Below are positions 24,276 through 35,565 of a DNA stretch of 64,000 bases, piece after piece. A program made the translations under genes and the position numbers. Positions within the stretch are counted from its first letter, which is position 1. Every line of letters begins with the position of its first letter. The notes under the pieces were generated by a model. The model saw nothing but the letters and a program-made list of their open reading frames with translations. It did not search any database and had not been told where the DNA came from. The DNA comes from Trifolium pratense (Eukaryota > Streptophyta > Magnoliopsida > Fabales > Fabaceae), in assembly GCF_020283565.1 (NCBI RefSeq), contig NC_060061.1, positions 23,659,362 to 23,723,361 of the forward strand, read 5' to 3'.

Positions 24276-24315
24276 CATGTTTGAACCACGTACAAGCTCA
24301 GCTCCTCATCTTATT

Positions 24316-25165
24316 AGTGATCTCATTCAAAAACTCGATGCTCAGTTTGCCCTTAAACAACTTTGGCAAGTTGATTATTTCTTAGGCATTGAGGTTCATC
24401 ATTTGTCATCAGGAGATCTACTAAATCAAGCCAAATACGTCAGAGACTTGTTATGCAAGGCACACATGGAAGACTCCAAACCAATTGGCTCTCCTATGAT
24501 GAGCAGCAGCAGACTTAGCAAATTTGGCACTGATTACATGTCTGATCTTACTCTATACAGGTCAACTGCTGGTGCTATTCAATATGCAACACTAACAAGA
24601 CCTAACATAGCCTTTAGTGTCAATAAAGTGTGTCAGTTCATGACACAGCCCTTAGAATCCCATTGGAAAACAATCAAGATGATATTTAGATATCTCAAAG
24701 GCACTATCAGTCATGGCTTGCTCATAAACTCATCATCTACCAGTCCACCATTCTCTCTAAGAGCCTTTAGTGATGCAGATTGGGCTACTGATCAAGATGA
24801 CAGACGATCTACATCTGGTTCTTGTATTTACTTTGGCCCTAATCTAGTGTCATGGAGTTCCAAGAAGCAACTACTTGTTAGCTGAGCATGGCAAATACCA
24901 CATCAGACTTACTTTTGATACAGTCACTCCTACATGAACTTCAAGTGCCCATCCACACTCCCACACTACTTTGTGACAATCTAAGTGTTGTTTCCTTGTC
25001 TCACAATCCAATCTTGCACTCCAAAACCAAGCACATTGAACTGGACATTTACTTGTCAGAGAGAAGGTCATTTCTAAGCAACTAGCTTGTCAGAGAGAAG
25101 GTCATTTCTAAATCCATTTATTCCAAACTCAAAGTGTTTTCATTACCTAAACCCATTTAAGTTTG
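24316..25165 (+). pseudogene. pol: Copia RT / RNase H fragment
   Basis: A decayed pol 3' part with ALKQLWQVDYFLGIEV (RT thumb side), the region around LYRSTAGAIQYATLTRPNIA, and the RNase H segment FSDADWATDQDDRRSTSGSC. It is broken by a stop at about 24885, then continues in another frame with LLCDNLSVVSLSHNP and KTKHIELDI. A 26-bp tandem duplication (CTTGTCAGAGAGAAGGTCAT and on; 25052-25077 and 25088-25113) interrupts it further. No LTRs were seen, and it is a different copy from the elements at 2.0 and 47.9 kb. Confidence 0.9.
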
Positions 25166-25821
25166 AATGGGGATGATAGAGTATGACATTAGTGTATGTA
25201 TTTACTGATACATACCAATACATGTAGTATAGCCTATGTATAAATTCAACACTTGTATAAAGGAAGGTTCATTAACTACCTTGTTGAGCTGCTGACAACT
25301 TGTGCCTGCTGCAATGGAGCAGTTACATGTTAGTTAGATTTGTAGTTAGCTATATATATATTGGAACATTCCTCTACAAGCTCAATTCAATCAATTGTAA
25401 CAAAAAAATTATCATTGAGAAAGAAATTAGTTTTATATTTTTCAATATGCTGCATGTATTTCAAAATATTTCATTGTCTAATTCGAAATCATCTTATGTA
25501 GCACACACGAAAAAAAAATCACTGATTAAACTCAGCATTCTTTTTAAACTAATGAGTTTATGAGTTAGCAAACCAATCTAATTCAAACTTTGTAAATTTT
25601 TGGACTTGTCAAAAAGTTACTTCTCTTAATAGCCTAGTTTCTAAATCTACTACTACAACACCAGTCGCTTCTGTACATTCTCTTCAGCAGAATTCTCTTT
25701 CAAGTTTGCCTCACAATATTCAAGTGCAAGAGAAAGACGTGAAAGCTCAATCTGAAAGCAGAGGATATTCACCTTCCATGCTCAGACTAACAGTGAATCA
25801 TCATATGCTTCTTCTCCTCCA

Positions 25822-26337
25822 ATGGAGACCAATATGAATGAAGGTGAACCTGATATTGAGGTCCAAGTTACTCCTGATATAGTTCTTGCCAACACTTATG
25901 ATCCCAATGTTGTGCTTTCTCCTGATGTTTCTGTTGATCTCGAGCTCCAATCAGAATTAACAACTTTCGAAACAGACATGGAGGTCATCAGTCTTAATGC
26001 AATAAATAATCTTTTATCAACTTTGGGTTTTCAAAGTAAACCAGCCATGTCATCTCAAAGTGGAACTTCATCTCAATTGGTTATTACTACTGATGAATCT
26101 TTAATTGGAGAGTTTCGAATTTTAGCTTCGACAACCTTACTTCAATACTTGCTTTGGAAAAATCTCTCAACTTATTTAAGCAAAAACTCGAAACTTACCA
26201 GCAACTCCTTCCTGCTCCTTAGCTTACAAACAACGGTCTCTTCTAATCTTGAAGACAAAGTGAAAACTTATCATGTTTGTGACCAGGAGAGATCTTTTAA
26301 GGAGCAGTCTGATTCACAAGCTAATTTAGTAGGCTAG
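25822..26337 (+). CDS. Hypothetical ORF, 171 codons
   Basis: An ATG-to-stop frame with an acidic N-terminal half (METNMNEGEPDIEVQV, ELTTFETDMEVISLNAINNL) and no recognised domain. Coding-like sequence in other frames lies just upstream (25640-25810), so it may be the broken end of a longer gene. Its last ten or so codons fall inside a segment duplicated at 12.45 kb. I cannot name a family, and it may not be a real gene. Confidence 0.3.
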   Translation: METNMNEGEPDIEVQVTPDIVLANTYDPNVVLSPDVSVDLELQSELTTFETDMEVISLNAINNLLSTLGFQSKPAMSSQSGTSSQLVITTDESLIGEFRILASTTLLQYLLWKNLSTYLSKNSKLTSNSFLLLSLQTTVSSNLEDKVKTYHVCDQERSFKEQSDSQANLVG

Positions 26338-26726
26338 CCTATTTTACATGTCTAAATCAAACTAAATCTTCTAATAATAAATGACAACAGAAAAATATTC
26401 CCCCCCATTAGGAAGCATAAGAATTAGATACTTGGAATTGTTGGGTTTACAGTTTTACATGGCTTGGTGAGCATCTACAACACTCATTATTACTCAGCTC
26501 TTAAAGTTAAGAACAGTGATTTTGGTGAATATCATTTGTGGAGGGATATATGAGATGGATGCCACATATAAGTTTACTAAAGTAACAGAACAATAAGTTA
26601 TTTTGCTCAGTCCTCCAACAATTTTCTTATTAGAAGTGTAAACTTGTGCCTCTTCCCACTCATACAAAATACACATGAATTATGATACAGGTTACACTAT
26701 AAACTGAAGTCAACTTTCACAGTAAC
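26309..26726. repeat. Duplicated segment, copy 2
   Basis: Partner of 12451-12718. Identity is high in blocks such as GACAACAGAAAAATATTCCC, GGGATATATGAGATG and CAGGTTACACTATAAACTGA, with two extra stretches absent from copy 1. It lies 160-580 bp past the stop of the choline-transporter-like gene. Confidence 0.75.
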
Positions 26727-26884
26727 TAAAAATTTACCCTATGTAAAAATTGTAAAACAAAAATTTATATTTATAGAAGAAACATTCAAAAGTATGCACA
26801 ACAGGTTTACAGACAATTCTAACTCCACATTTTCCACAAAATATCAATCCAAGCATTCAAAAACATTTGAATCCTAGGAATTAT

Positions 26885-29800
26885 TTATACACCTAGAGTT
26901 CTTGTAATATTAGATTGTCTAAGACTTCTACTTATGGGTAGGTGAACGTAAACTTCGTGAACGTCTTGTTTACAAACCTCTCCTCTGTCCCTGTCTATGG
27001 CATAGCAGACATAAATTGTGTCAATTACATTGTCGAGCACATGCACAAGGTAACCCAGCACTATTATCAGTAGAAGCCATGCTATCGCTGCCACAAAATA
27101 TGCATCAGACCCGAGATTGGTCGCAGCTTTTAAGATAACACAGGCCTGGATATAGATTAGCAATAAGGAAAAACGTAAATATAGAAAACAGAAGATAGTG
27201 AGAATGGAAAAACATGGCAGCAACAATTACTTAAATAGCCAGAATAACCAACTCAACCAACGAACTGGCACGGTTCTTTTCTCCCCATATCTCCAAAAGT
27301 CTAACAACAGAATTCTCAGACTTAAAAAAGGTTCATATCATTTTTAAGACATCTTATCAAATGCCAGGAGTTTTAAAAGAAAATGGAGTTTCAGATAATC
27401 CTCTATTAACCTCCTCACCTCTTAACACAAGCTCTGTGTGTGTGTGTGTGTGCTCTATTTTTGTTTTGCTGAAGAAGTGGGATTTTAGATAAAAGGAGAG
27501 AAAAGGAATAAGAACTTTGAATAGTAGCATGGTATTGACTTGATACAAAAGACTAAACAAAACATTAATCCGTATTTGTAGGGATACGGATACCTATACT
27601 CAATCCTAAAATAATAGAGAAACCAGGAACAAATAATAACAACTTAGAGAGATGGAAATTAATAATAAGAGGTGATATAAGATATGCTAAAATTGAAAGT
27701 TGATCCCAGAAGATAAACCAATACATTCTAGCATAATATCAAGATAATATGAGATATCACTGTCTAACATGGTTGAAAATATGCTTAACAGTTAACATTG
27801 ATATTTTAAGTTTAACATGACTCTAACTTCAAGAACTATTGATTATAGTACTCTAAATCTCCTATTATGCTTAATTTTGTCAAGAGAAGATTCTTGTTTT
27901 GGTGATTTAAATTGCTCATCTAACTTGAAATTAATACTTCATTACTTCTTTGTTTGTTCACAAATCTTAGTTTAAGTTTTACAATGATACTTGAATCGAA
28001 ATGTGTGTCTTCGGCTTTGTTTGGGAGTTTGTCTTCGGCTTTTAGTGTTTTTTTTGTAGAGAATGATAAATGAATGCTTATAATTAATATATTTTTAATA
28101 GAGAGTATTATAACAACAAAAATTAGATTTGGAGGATTTATCCAAAATCCTCTTCCAATACAATTTGAGTTCCCAAAATTAGGGGGATTTTGTATTATGG
28201 AGAAAAATAAGCTCCCCAAAGCCCTCCATTCTTTCCACTTCATCCTTCCTTTTATTCAAAGTCCTCCCCTCCTAAACTCCCAAACACACCCTTAATGAAT
28301 GAAATTTTAGAAAATGAGGTTTGAGAGATAATGCTCCTTTTACTTCCTAACCTCAAAACAAAGAAACATGCACTGGCCATGATTTATGGTTAGCAATCGA
28401 AATTGTACAGAAGTTAATGGGAGGTAATTTTTCAAGATGTCTGTCAATACTCAATAGTCAACGAAAACGAGTTAGAGCTATACATATTTCATCATACTTC
28501 AAGAGGATTTGTTGAAATTTACACTAAGCACTTAGACATAGTAACAAATCTCTAACTTGCATATAGTGGAAAATCTCCAACACAAAGGACAGGGATTAAA
28601 AAGAGAAGTATCGGAGTTACATACCACAATTGTGTAAATTGCTGACAGGACAAAAACAATTCCAACCAGAAGACGAGATGATATTGTCTCCACAAAAACA
28701 GCAGAGAGAAGGTTACGTCTTAGAAGTTCATATGTCATCCTTGAAGATGTGCAGTAAGCTTCACCGGTTATTGCAGCAAAGTTGATAGTAAACTTGTTAA
28801 GAAAATCAACAGCTGTCAGTAAGGCATTTACACAGCACCGCAATACAATGTTCACTAGCCCTGGAGCACCTTCTTGCCTTGCATTATCAACGACAGAACG
28901 CACTAATCGAACAACAAAGATAAGCAATCCCGACAAACATATTGTTCCAGAAGAAGGACCAAAAGCATTTCTGCCAGCCAAATTCTCACAGTTAATGTCT
29001 CACTTAATGAAAAACAATCATTCAACTAGTCTTGATATCTATTTTCATCTGTTTTCCTATCTATCATTCAAGGAATATGCTATGCCAAATGATTAAATTC
29101 AGAAGCAAAGCAACAACACACATCAGAGGTAATAGCTCACGGCTCTCTTGAACCATCAAAATTTCACAAGCAACCAATTTGACCATTTGATTCATCGGTT
29201 TAAATAAGAACTGAAAATGGAACCAAAGAAAATACTCTCAAACTAAGCATTTCAACATCAAGGTAGAAACTGGAGTAATAAGCTTAGATCTGTAGATATT
29301 AAGCACACAATTATAGTTAAACACTTAAACTAACCATTCTCACACTAGAATTTGTAGATATTATGCAATATTATAATACTTGTACCCTGAAACAAAATAA
29401 TGATTCCTTGCTTATCTACCTACCATTGAAAGAATTTTTGTCTATACACACAGTAGGAAACCTAAAACTAATTGTATTTTATCGCTCATTTCATGTCAAA
29501 TAAACGATATATGACTAGAGTGAAATGAAACATGATATCCACAAGCAATCAAAACAAATAAGAAAAGAGACATAAACCTGAGAGAAGTTCTAATAGTCTT
29601 TGTAGGAGTCTCAAAATCCTTAGAGAAATACCAACGAGCAATAGTTCCACTAATGACATAAACCTGAGCTTCAACCATAGCTGCTGCTGACCACAACATA
29701 GTAAGTATTGCCAATGCAAAATAAGCTGGAACCCAAGAATCCTCCTTCCAAACACAATCATATTCACTATGCAATTTCTTCGGCACGACCTTCCCATTAT

Positions 29801-30641
29801 ACTTAGCAAACACCAAAAAAACCACAATAGGCACATAATACACAACAAGGCCAACAGTTAAACAAGGAAGCACCCCAAACAAACCCATATTCCAAGAAAG
29901 TGCATCAGAAGCAACCCCAATTATACTGACAGTGAGTTCCACACGGTGCCAATTCAAAACAAGAATCCACACAATCACACCAATAACCAAAAAAACAAAA
30001 ACCAACACGACAATTCTATACACCATAGGAAAAGCATCACTACATGAAGTTTTAATAGTGCAAGCAACAAACCAATAAACATTTAAGAAGATAGGAATAA
30101 GAATAAAGAAAGGAAGAGAAGCGTAGACAAGGTGTTTGGTGTAATGCTTCAGTAAAAGAAGCAAAGACCAACACATGGGTATGCTTAAAATGAACGTAAT
30201 AACAAGTGTCCATATTAAATCTTTGACAAAAGGTGAAGATGAAGAGAGAAAATTGGTGGGAAAAGTTGATGGAAGTGAAGGGTTGATGCAAGAGGTGGTG
30301 TTTTTGTCATAGGTGTAAGAAGAGAGTGTTGAGTAATTGGTGTTTCTATGGAAAATTGAGAAGATTCCAAAAGCGAAAGTGGAGAGAAGAAAGAGAAGAA
30401 AAAGGATGAGAAAAGGTAGGTCTTTGAAATAACGAGGACCGTGATTGTATGAGATGTGAATGTATTGTTGATTTGTGTCAGATTCTTGGTTTGAATCATG
30501 GTCTTTTATTGGTGGGTATGTTGTTGTTGTTGTGATTGAGGGTTTTGATAAGAAAGGTTGTGATAATAAAGAAGAAGAAGAAGTAGATGAAGAGTCGTAT
30601 GGAGATGAATTACCTTTGTTGTTGTTGTTAGGATCATCCAT
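26885..30641 (-). CDS. Choline-transporter-like (CTL) membrane protein
   Basis: Three exons by conserved sequence and GT/AG sites: 29578-30641, 28625-28970 and 26885-27145, joining to 1671 bases (556 residues). This is the length I recall for the shorter Arabidopsis CTL protein, not the 700-residue CHER1. The cytosolic N-terminus is Ser/Pro-rich; about ten hydrophobic segments follow (first near residue 74, FLILFLLFLLSTFAFGIF). Exons 2 and 3 carry the conserved choline-transporter domain: PSSGTICLSGLL, VLRCCVNALLTAVDFLNKF, AITGEAYC, LLRRNLLSAVFVE and finally VHVLDNVIDTIYVCYAIDRD and VYVHLPISRSL. Family members act in the plasma membrane/trans-Golgi system and influence choline lipid transport. 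Introns are 28971-29577 and 27146-28624; the second holds a MITE and a short GT run. No disabling change seen. Confidence 0.93.
27435..27452. repeat. (TG)9 in CTL intron 2
   Basis: Nine TG units inside the second intron. Confidence 0.9.
28013..28291. mobile_element. MITE inside CTL intron 2
   Basis: Left GGCTTTGTTTGGGAGTTT and right (minus strand) GGGTGTGTTTGGGAGTTTAG form inverted ends. About 279 bp. A GTCTTCGGCTTT duplication sits at the left end. No target duplication was found. Confidence 0.6.
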
Positions 30642-30961
30642 GATTAGCTCAAAGAGAACAAGAGATTATGTTTGTTTGTTGATGATGTTTGAGTGAGGAT
30701 CTATGTGTGTGTGTGTTTGTTTGAGGTTGTTTGAATGGTTGATGAGTGAGGTGATGTTGTTTGTTTGTTGGGTTTTGTTTGGTTGTTGGACTCAAAATGT
30801 TTAGAAATACAGAGTGGCTTAAGATGGAGAATCTTGTAAAAGGATATGCATAGAGAAGAGAAGAGAAGAGAATGGTTTATGAGAGAGTTTGGAGATGAAT
30901 GAATGAATGATGGGATAGGACAGCAAATATTTCGTATGAATGAATCTGGTTGGAGAAACAA

Positions 30962-31552
30962 ACGGAACGTGGTACTTGTTTTCTCAGGTGATCATCATGT
31001 GATATACACTGAACCCAGTGAAATTCAATGGTTCCAAAAAGTACTTGATCAAAGAAAAAAAATCAAATTGATGACAAAATGTAAATTAAAATGGCTAATT
31101 TTTATGTTTTTTGAGTAATTTAAAATGTGATTTATTTTATTTTTTACCAAATAAAAAATATTTATTTTTTTATAATAATAAACAATATTCATTCATTTAA
31201 ATTGGATGAAAACATAAATATAAATTCAAAATAGCTAAAAACAAAAGAGATATTTATTCTATGAACAAACTCACAACATTCATGTTAATAGCAATTGCAT
31301 AAGCCAACATATTTGATTATATTGAAATGTCCAGAATATTATTGCATCTACATGCGTTGATAACACTAAAGCCATTGATTGGATTTGCATTACATCGAAC
31401 TTATCCTTCAACCTAAAACAAATAAATACCGCACCAAGAAGAAAAATTAAAATACACCGCATCAAGACGAAATCACAAAAACTAAGGAAAAATCATTAAA
31501 GATATGTGGAAGTCCACACTTATTTAACAAAAATGAGTGATTTTCTATTTTA
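30962..31552. other. Intergenic, no gene seen
   Basis: AT-rich DNA upstream of the CTL gene; its promoter presumably lies between here and 30642. No TATA box in a convincing position was recognised. Confidence 0.5.
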
Positions 31553-31879
31553 GATTAAATTGCACTATTGGCCCCTAACTTTCACAACCTTATGATATTA
31601 GCCTCCTAACTTTCATAGTAACACTTTTGGGTCCCTAATTTTAGCTCTTTTTACAAATGGTTTGACCTCGCAAGCCACGTCAGCAAGTCAACGCACACGT
31701 GGATAGTGACTCAAATGACATGCTGACGTAACATGTGATCCATGTGTGCGTTGATTTGGTCAAAATTAGTGAGGACTAGTCTTTTGTAAAAGGTATCAAA
31801 TTTGGGGCCAAAAGTGCTATTATGAAAGAGCAAAAATCGTAAGTTTGTCAAAGTTAGGGAGTCAAAAATGCAATTTAGC
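31553..31879. mobile_element. TIR element (Mutator-like MITE?)
   Basis: Left ATTAAATTGCACTATTGGCC and right (minus strand) GCTAAATTGCATTTTTGACT begin inverted arms that share CCCTAACTTT further in. The interior has a second imperfect pair around CACGT words. About 327 bp. The target duplication is unclear. Confidence 0.55.
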
Positions 31880-32048
31880 TATATTTTTATTTTATCCTCT
31901 TAAATGCAAAAATGTGACTAGTGTTGAACTTGATCCAAGTGATAAGAGGTTTAAGGCTTTTGAAAGGGACCAATTATGACTATTGTGCGAATTTATCGTG
32001 TGTGTCCCACATATTCTTCGATGAAGATTACTTACTATTAAACAGTTT

Positions 32049-32157
32049 CGCCGAAGATGAACGGGGCTAAGCAACCTATCGAAGTTGTGGGATGTAAAAA
32101 TAAATCAATAGTGGAGCGTTACTCCATAGAATGTAGTACCCGCGCGAGCAAGGTTGA
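32049..32157 (+). pseudogene. Plastid 23S rRNA fragment, sense (nuclear plastid DNA)
   Basis: Words such as GAAGATGAACGGGGCTAAGC, GTGGGATGTAAAAAT, GGAGCGTT and ACCCGCGCGAGC follow in the same order as in plant plastid 23S rRNA, in the segment corresponding roughly to E. coli 1260-1390. Many differences are C-to-T or G-to-A, as expected of decaying methylated nuclear DNA. Identification is from memory of the rRNA sequence. Confidence 0.8.
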
Positions 32158-32159
32158 AT

Positions 32160-32291
32160 GATTTTCGTCCCTGCTCGACGGGTGCATCTTACAGTCAAGC
32201 TCTCTTCTCCCTTTGCACTTGAGTGTCAATCTCCGTCTAATCCAAAAAAAACTTTGAACGCCTCTGTTACCTCTTGCGAAGCCTACACCCC
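32160..32291 (-). pseudogene. Plastid 23S rRNA fragment, antisense
   Basis: On the minus strand this reads like a domain V region of plastid 23S rRNA: GTAACAGAGGCG, GACGGAGATTG, AGTGCAAAGG, GAGCTTGACTG and CCCGTCGAGCAGGGACGAAA, in order. It lies two bases from the sense fragment but in opposite orientation and from about 1 kb further along the rRNA. Confidence 0.8.
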
Positions 32292-32299
32292 ATATTTAT

Positions 32300-34563
32300 T
32301 TGACAAAAAAAATGCACTTTTCACCATAAAATGTTGATATATGTGTGTTCCAATAACATTTTTCAATTACTTCATCCTCTTTTTATAGAGACGAGACTTA
32401 AGTAAAAGATAAAAATTGACCAAAATTCTATTTTTACTTCGGAATCACATTTGAAAAATAAAACAAATATATTTTCAGTTAAACTTTATTTTTACGCTTA
32501 AATTTGACCTTAATTCTTTTCTTTCCATAGATGAGATGAGATTGCTCTTCTCTCTCCTCTGTATTATTCACAGAACACGGTCACGGAGCAAGGTCAAGAG
32601 TACAAGATCCACATGGTCACTTGTTTGGATGTGAATAAGACATAAACAAAAGGTTTGACAAAAAAAATAAACAAAAGTACTTCTAAAAATCTGGTGGGGT
32701 GGCATGATCTTGTTTTAAAACCTTAAGCTACAAGTCACATGCATTGATAGCTCATACATCTCACTTTGCAATTTACATGTGCCTAACGTTGTCACCTTAT
32801 TAGAAAAAATGGGATGATGGCCACATGTATTTAGGTTGTAATTTGGATTGATTTTGAAGTAAATAAGTTATCTGATTTAACGATTAAAGTCAAATACAGT
32901 TCAATTCAGATGACTTCTTTAAAAAAATTGGATCCGATATAGTTTAGATTTTATTGATTTTCGGTTGATCAATTTAAAATTGTAAAAATTATATTAATAC
33001 TAAAATGATAAAATTGTGGTAAAAGAATACGTTTTATGCATAATATAACATATAATATAATATAATATAATATAATATAATATAATATAATATAATATAA
33101 TATAATATAATATAATATAATATAATATAATATAATATAATATAATATAATAAAGATTAATATTATAGAATATTATTTAGGTATATAGATCATTTCACTT
33201 GAGCAAATATGAGTGAAATTATATAACACATTTTCACCAAAAAATTTAAGACATTAATTATATAGATCATGATCTTACTTATATATTATTCAACAACTAT
33301 ATTATATTCAATGTATGACTTCTAACTCAAACTTGTCACAACGAAAATATTTCGCTCAAGTGTGAGTCCATTCAATCATCTGGGTATACTTCTCTTCAAA
33401 CGAAATTTTTTTCATCCATGTGCACTTGTATTGCCATTACCACTGCATTAACGGAACACATCGTCTGACTATCACTGTCAAGAAGACTTTTGATATAAGG
33501 AGTCGGTCATATTTAGTCAACTATCGGCTCTAATACCACTATTGTGTCATGAGGGGGCCCAAAGGCCATCACATTGAGTTTGAACAACCACATCTTCTCC
33601 CAAAATCTTAATGGCATTATATATATATATATATGAATCATCTCACTTATATTTTGTTCAAAATCTTAATTTTAAAATGTCGCATAAACAATTTTTAGTC
33701 AAGAAAGATCAACGGGGATTAGCAAATGTAAAATGAGGTAAACTTGGGGGCTAAAACTGCACAATTGAAACTTGGGAGACCAAAATCGCGCGATTGTAAA
33801 ACTTAGACGGTTGAATCGCACAATTGAAACTTGGGTGACCAAAATTGCATTTAAGCGTAATTTACAATTTACATACTATGTTTAAAGATGTGTTTTTCTA
33901 ATTTTCGTCAAGAACATGGATAGACGAAATGACAAAGCTAGTATAAACTCACACACACAAGTTAGGGAGTTGTGATTCTAACCTCGGTTATGACGTATCG
34001 CCTAGCAATTTTGACATTTTTTTAGCAGTTGAATTATGACTTATATACAATTTATATTTGAGGTTGTGACATTTAAAAATAATAATTTGAATACAAAGTT
34101 AGACCAATATTATAGTATTATTACAATATTAGATTTAATCTATAGTGTACAACATGGTATTATAACGCCAATTGGTTTGATGAAATTTCATTGATATTTT
34201 TTGGATACAAAAATGGTCGATGAAGTGCAACACAGACATAAATATTAAATACACATTAGAGTAACTAGAACACATAATACACTTTGAAGTTGCAGTGCCA
34301 AGTTAATTGTAATATAGAATAGATACACACGTATAGTAAGCTATGAAATTAAAATCAATTTTTGTTACAAAATTTCACACTAGAACTAGCTCCACAAAAG
34401 GAAAGTTAACTAGCAACAATCTACCAAATTTTTTGGGTCAAGATCTATGTTTAAAAACATGATTTGAGAAAATAAACTCTTCATTTCCTATCAAAGACCC
34501 AGAATCATGTTCTAACACAATCCAACCAAATCATTGTTTTGGTAAACATGTTATGTATGGTGG
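32300..34563. other. Intergenic AT-rich DNA
   Basis: No gene seen. Contains the AATAT satellite below. Around 33690-33860 three imperfect copies of an AACTTGGGNGACCAAAATTG-like unit occur, a word typical of legume terminal repeats. 3' flank of the cyclophilin gene is at the right. Confidence 0.5.
33051..33152. repeat. (AATAT)n pentanucleotide satellite
   Basis: About 20 almost perfect TATAA/AATAT pentamers in a row. Confidence 0.97.
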
Positions 34564-35533
34564 TTAACTTTCCTCGTCCCACCGGCTTTTCGGTATCTCT
34601 CCAGAATCCGCAATCACTACCTTTTTCCTCGGTTTTCCACTGTAGGTTCCAGCTCCCCCTTCAATTGCAAACACGGTATCCATACCTTGAACAACCTTGC
34701 CGAAAACAACATGATCTCCATCCAACCTATAAAGTTTGCATGTAAAATGATATATTATAAATAGTGATGATGACGGCATATATACATATTCGAAAGCTGT
34801 ATCTTCCTACATGGCAGATTATCAATAAATATCACACGCACAACTCAGTCTAACACCTGCTTCTACAAATTGAGCAAAACTGTGCACTTTCACGGCAAAA
34901 TAACTTACCAACTGGCCTTCACTGTGGTGAAGAAAAACTGCGAACCATTGGAATCAGGTCCCGAATTCGCCATAGAAACAACGCCTGCAAATCATGGAGC
35001 AAGTTTTCAAGGAATATACCGCACAAATGACATAAAAATGTCAAATTATAAAATGGAAAGTATTCCTTATAAGATGAAATGCTTAAATCCAAGCAAATTG
35101 TTACACACCAGCATGAGAATGTTTAATCCTGAAATTCTCGTCAGGAAAGGTGCCACCATATATAGATTCGGATGCTTTGCCATCGTGATGAACAATATCT
35201 CCACCCTGAATCACAAAACCGGATACTATCCGATGAAATGGTGTTCCCTTGTAATGAAGTTTTACACCACTTGAACTCTCGCCTTTCTCCCCTACACAAT
35301 ATGGAACACTCCTAATTAGTGCATGAACCAAACAGGGGACAAATTAATAACAATATGGAGAAATGAAACTACAATTACCTGTGCACAAAGCTCTAAAATT
35401 TTCTGCATATAGAAAATTTCCAGTCAATAAAAATTGCAATTGTATAAGAATACTAGAATAGTATACGTATATCTCATTTTGAAAGGAAAAAAAAAACAAA
35501 AGAGAGTAGAACATCTAAATTGTGGATGAGAGA

Positions 35534-35565
<32 letters not shown>

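Noticed and set aside
27357..27560. ORF inside CTL intron 2 with THTHT
   Set aside because: Intronic, overlaps a GT microsatellite.
33051..33152. CRISPR-like or regulatory array
   Set aside because: It is an uninterrupted pentanucleotide satellite without spacers, in a plant genome.
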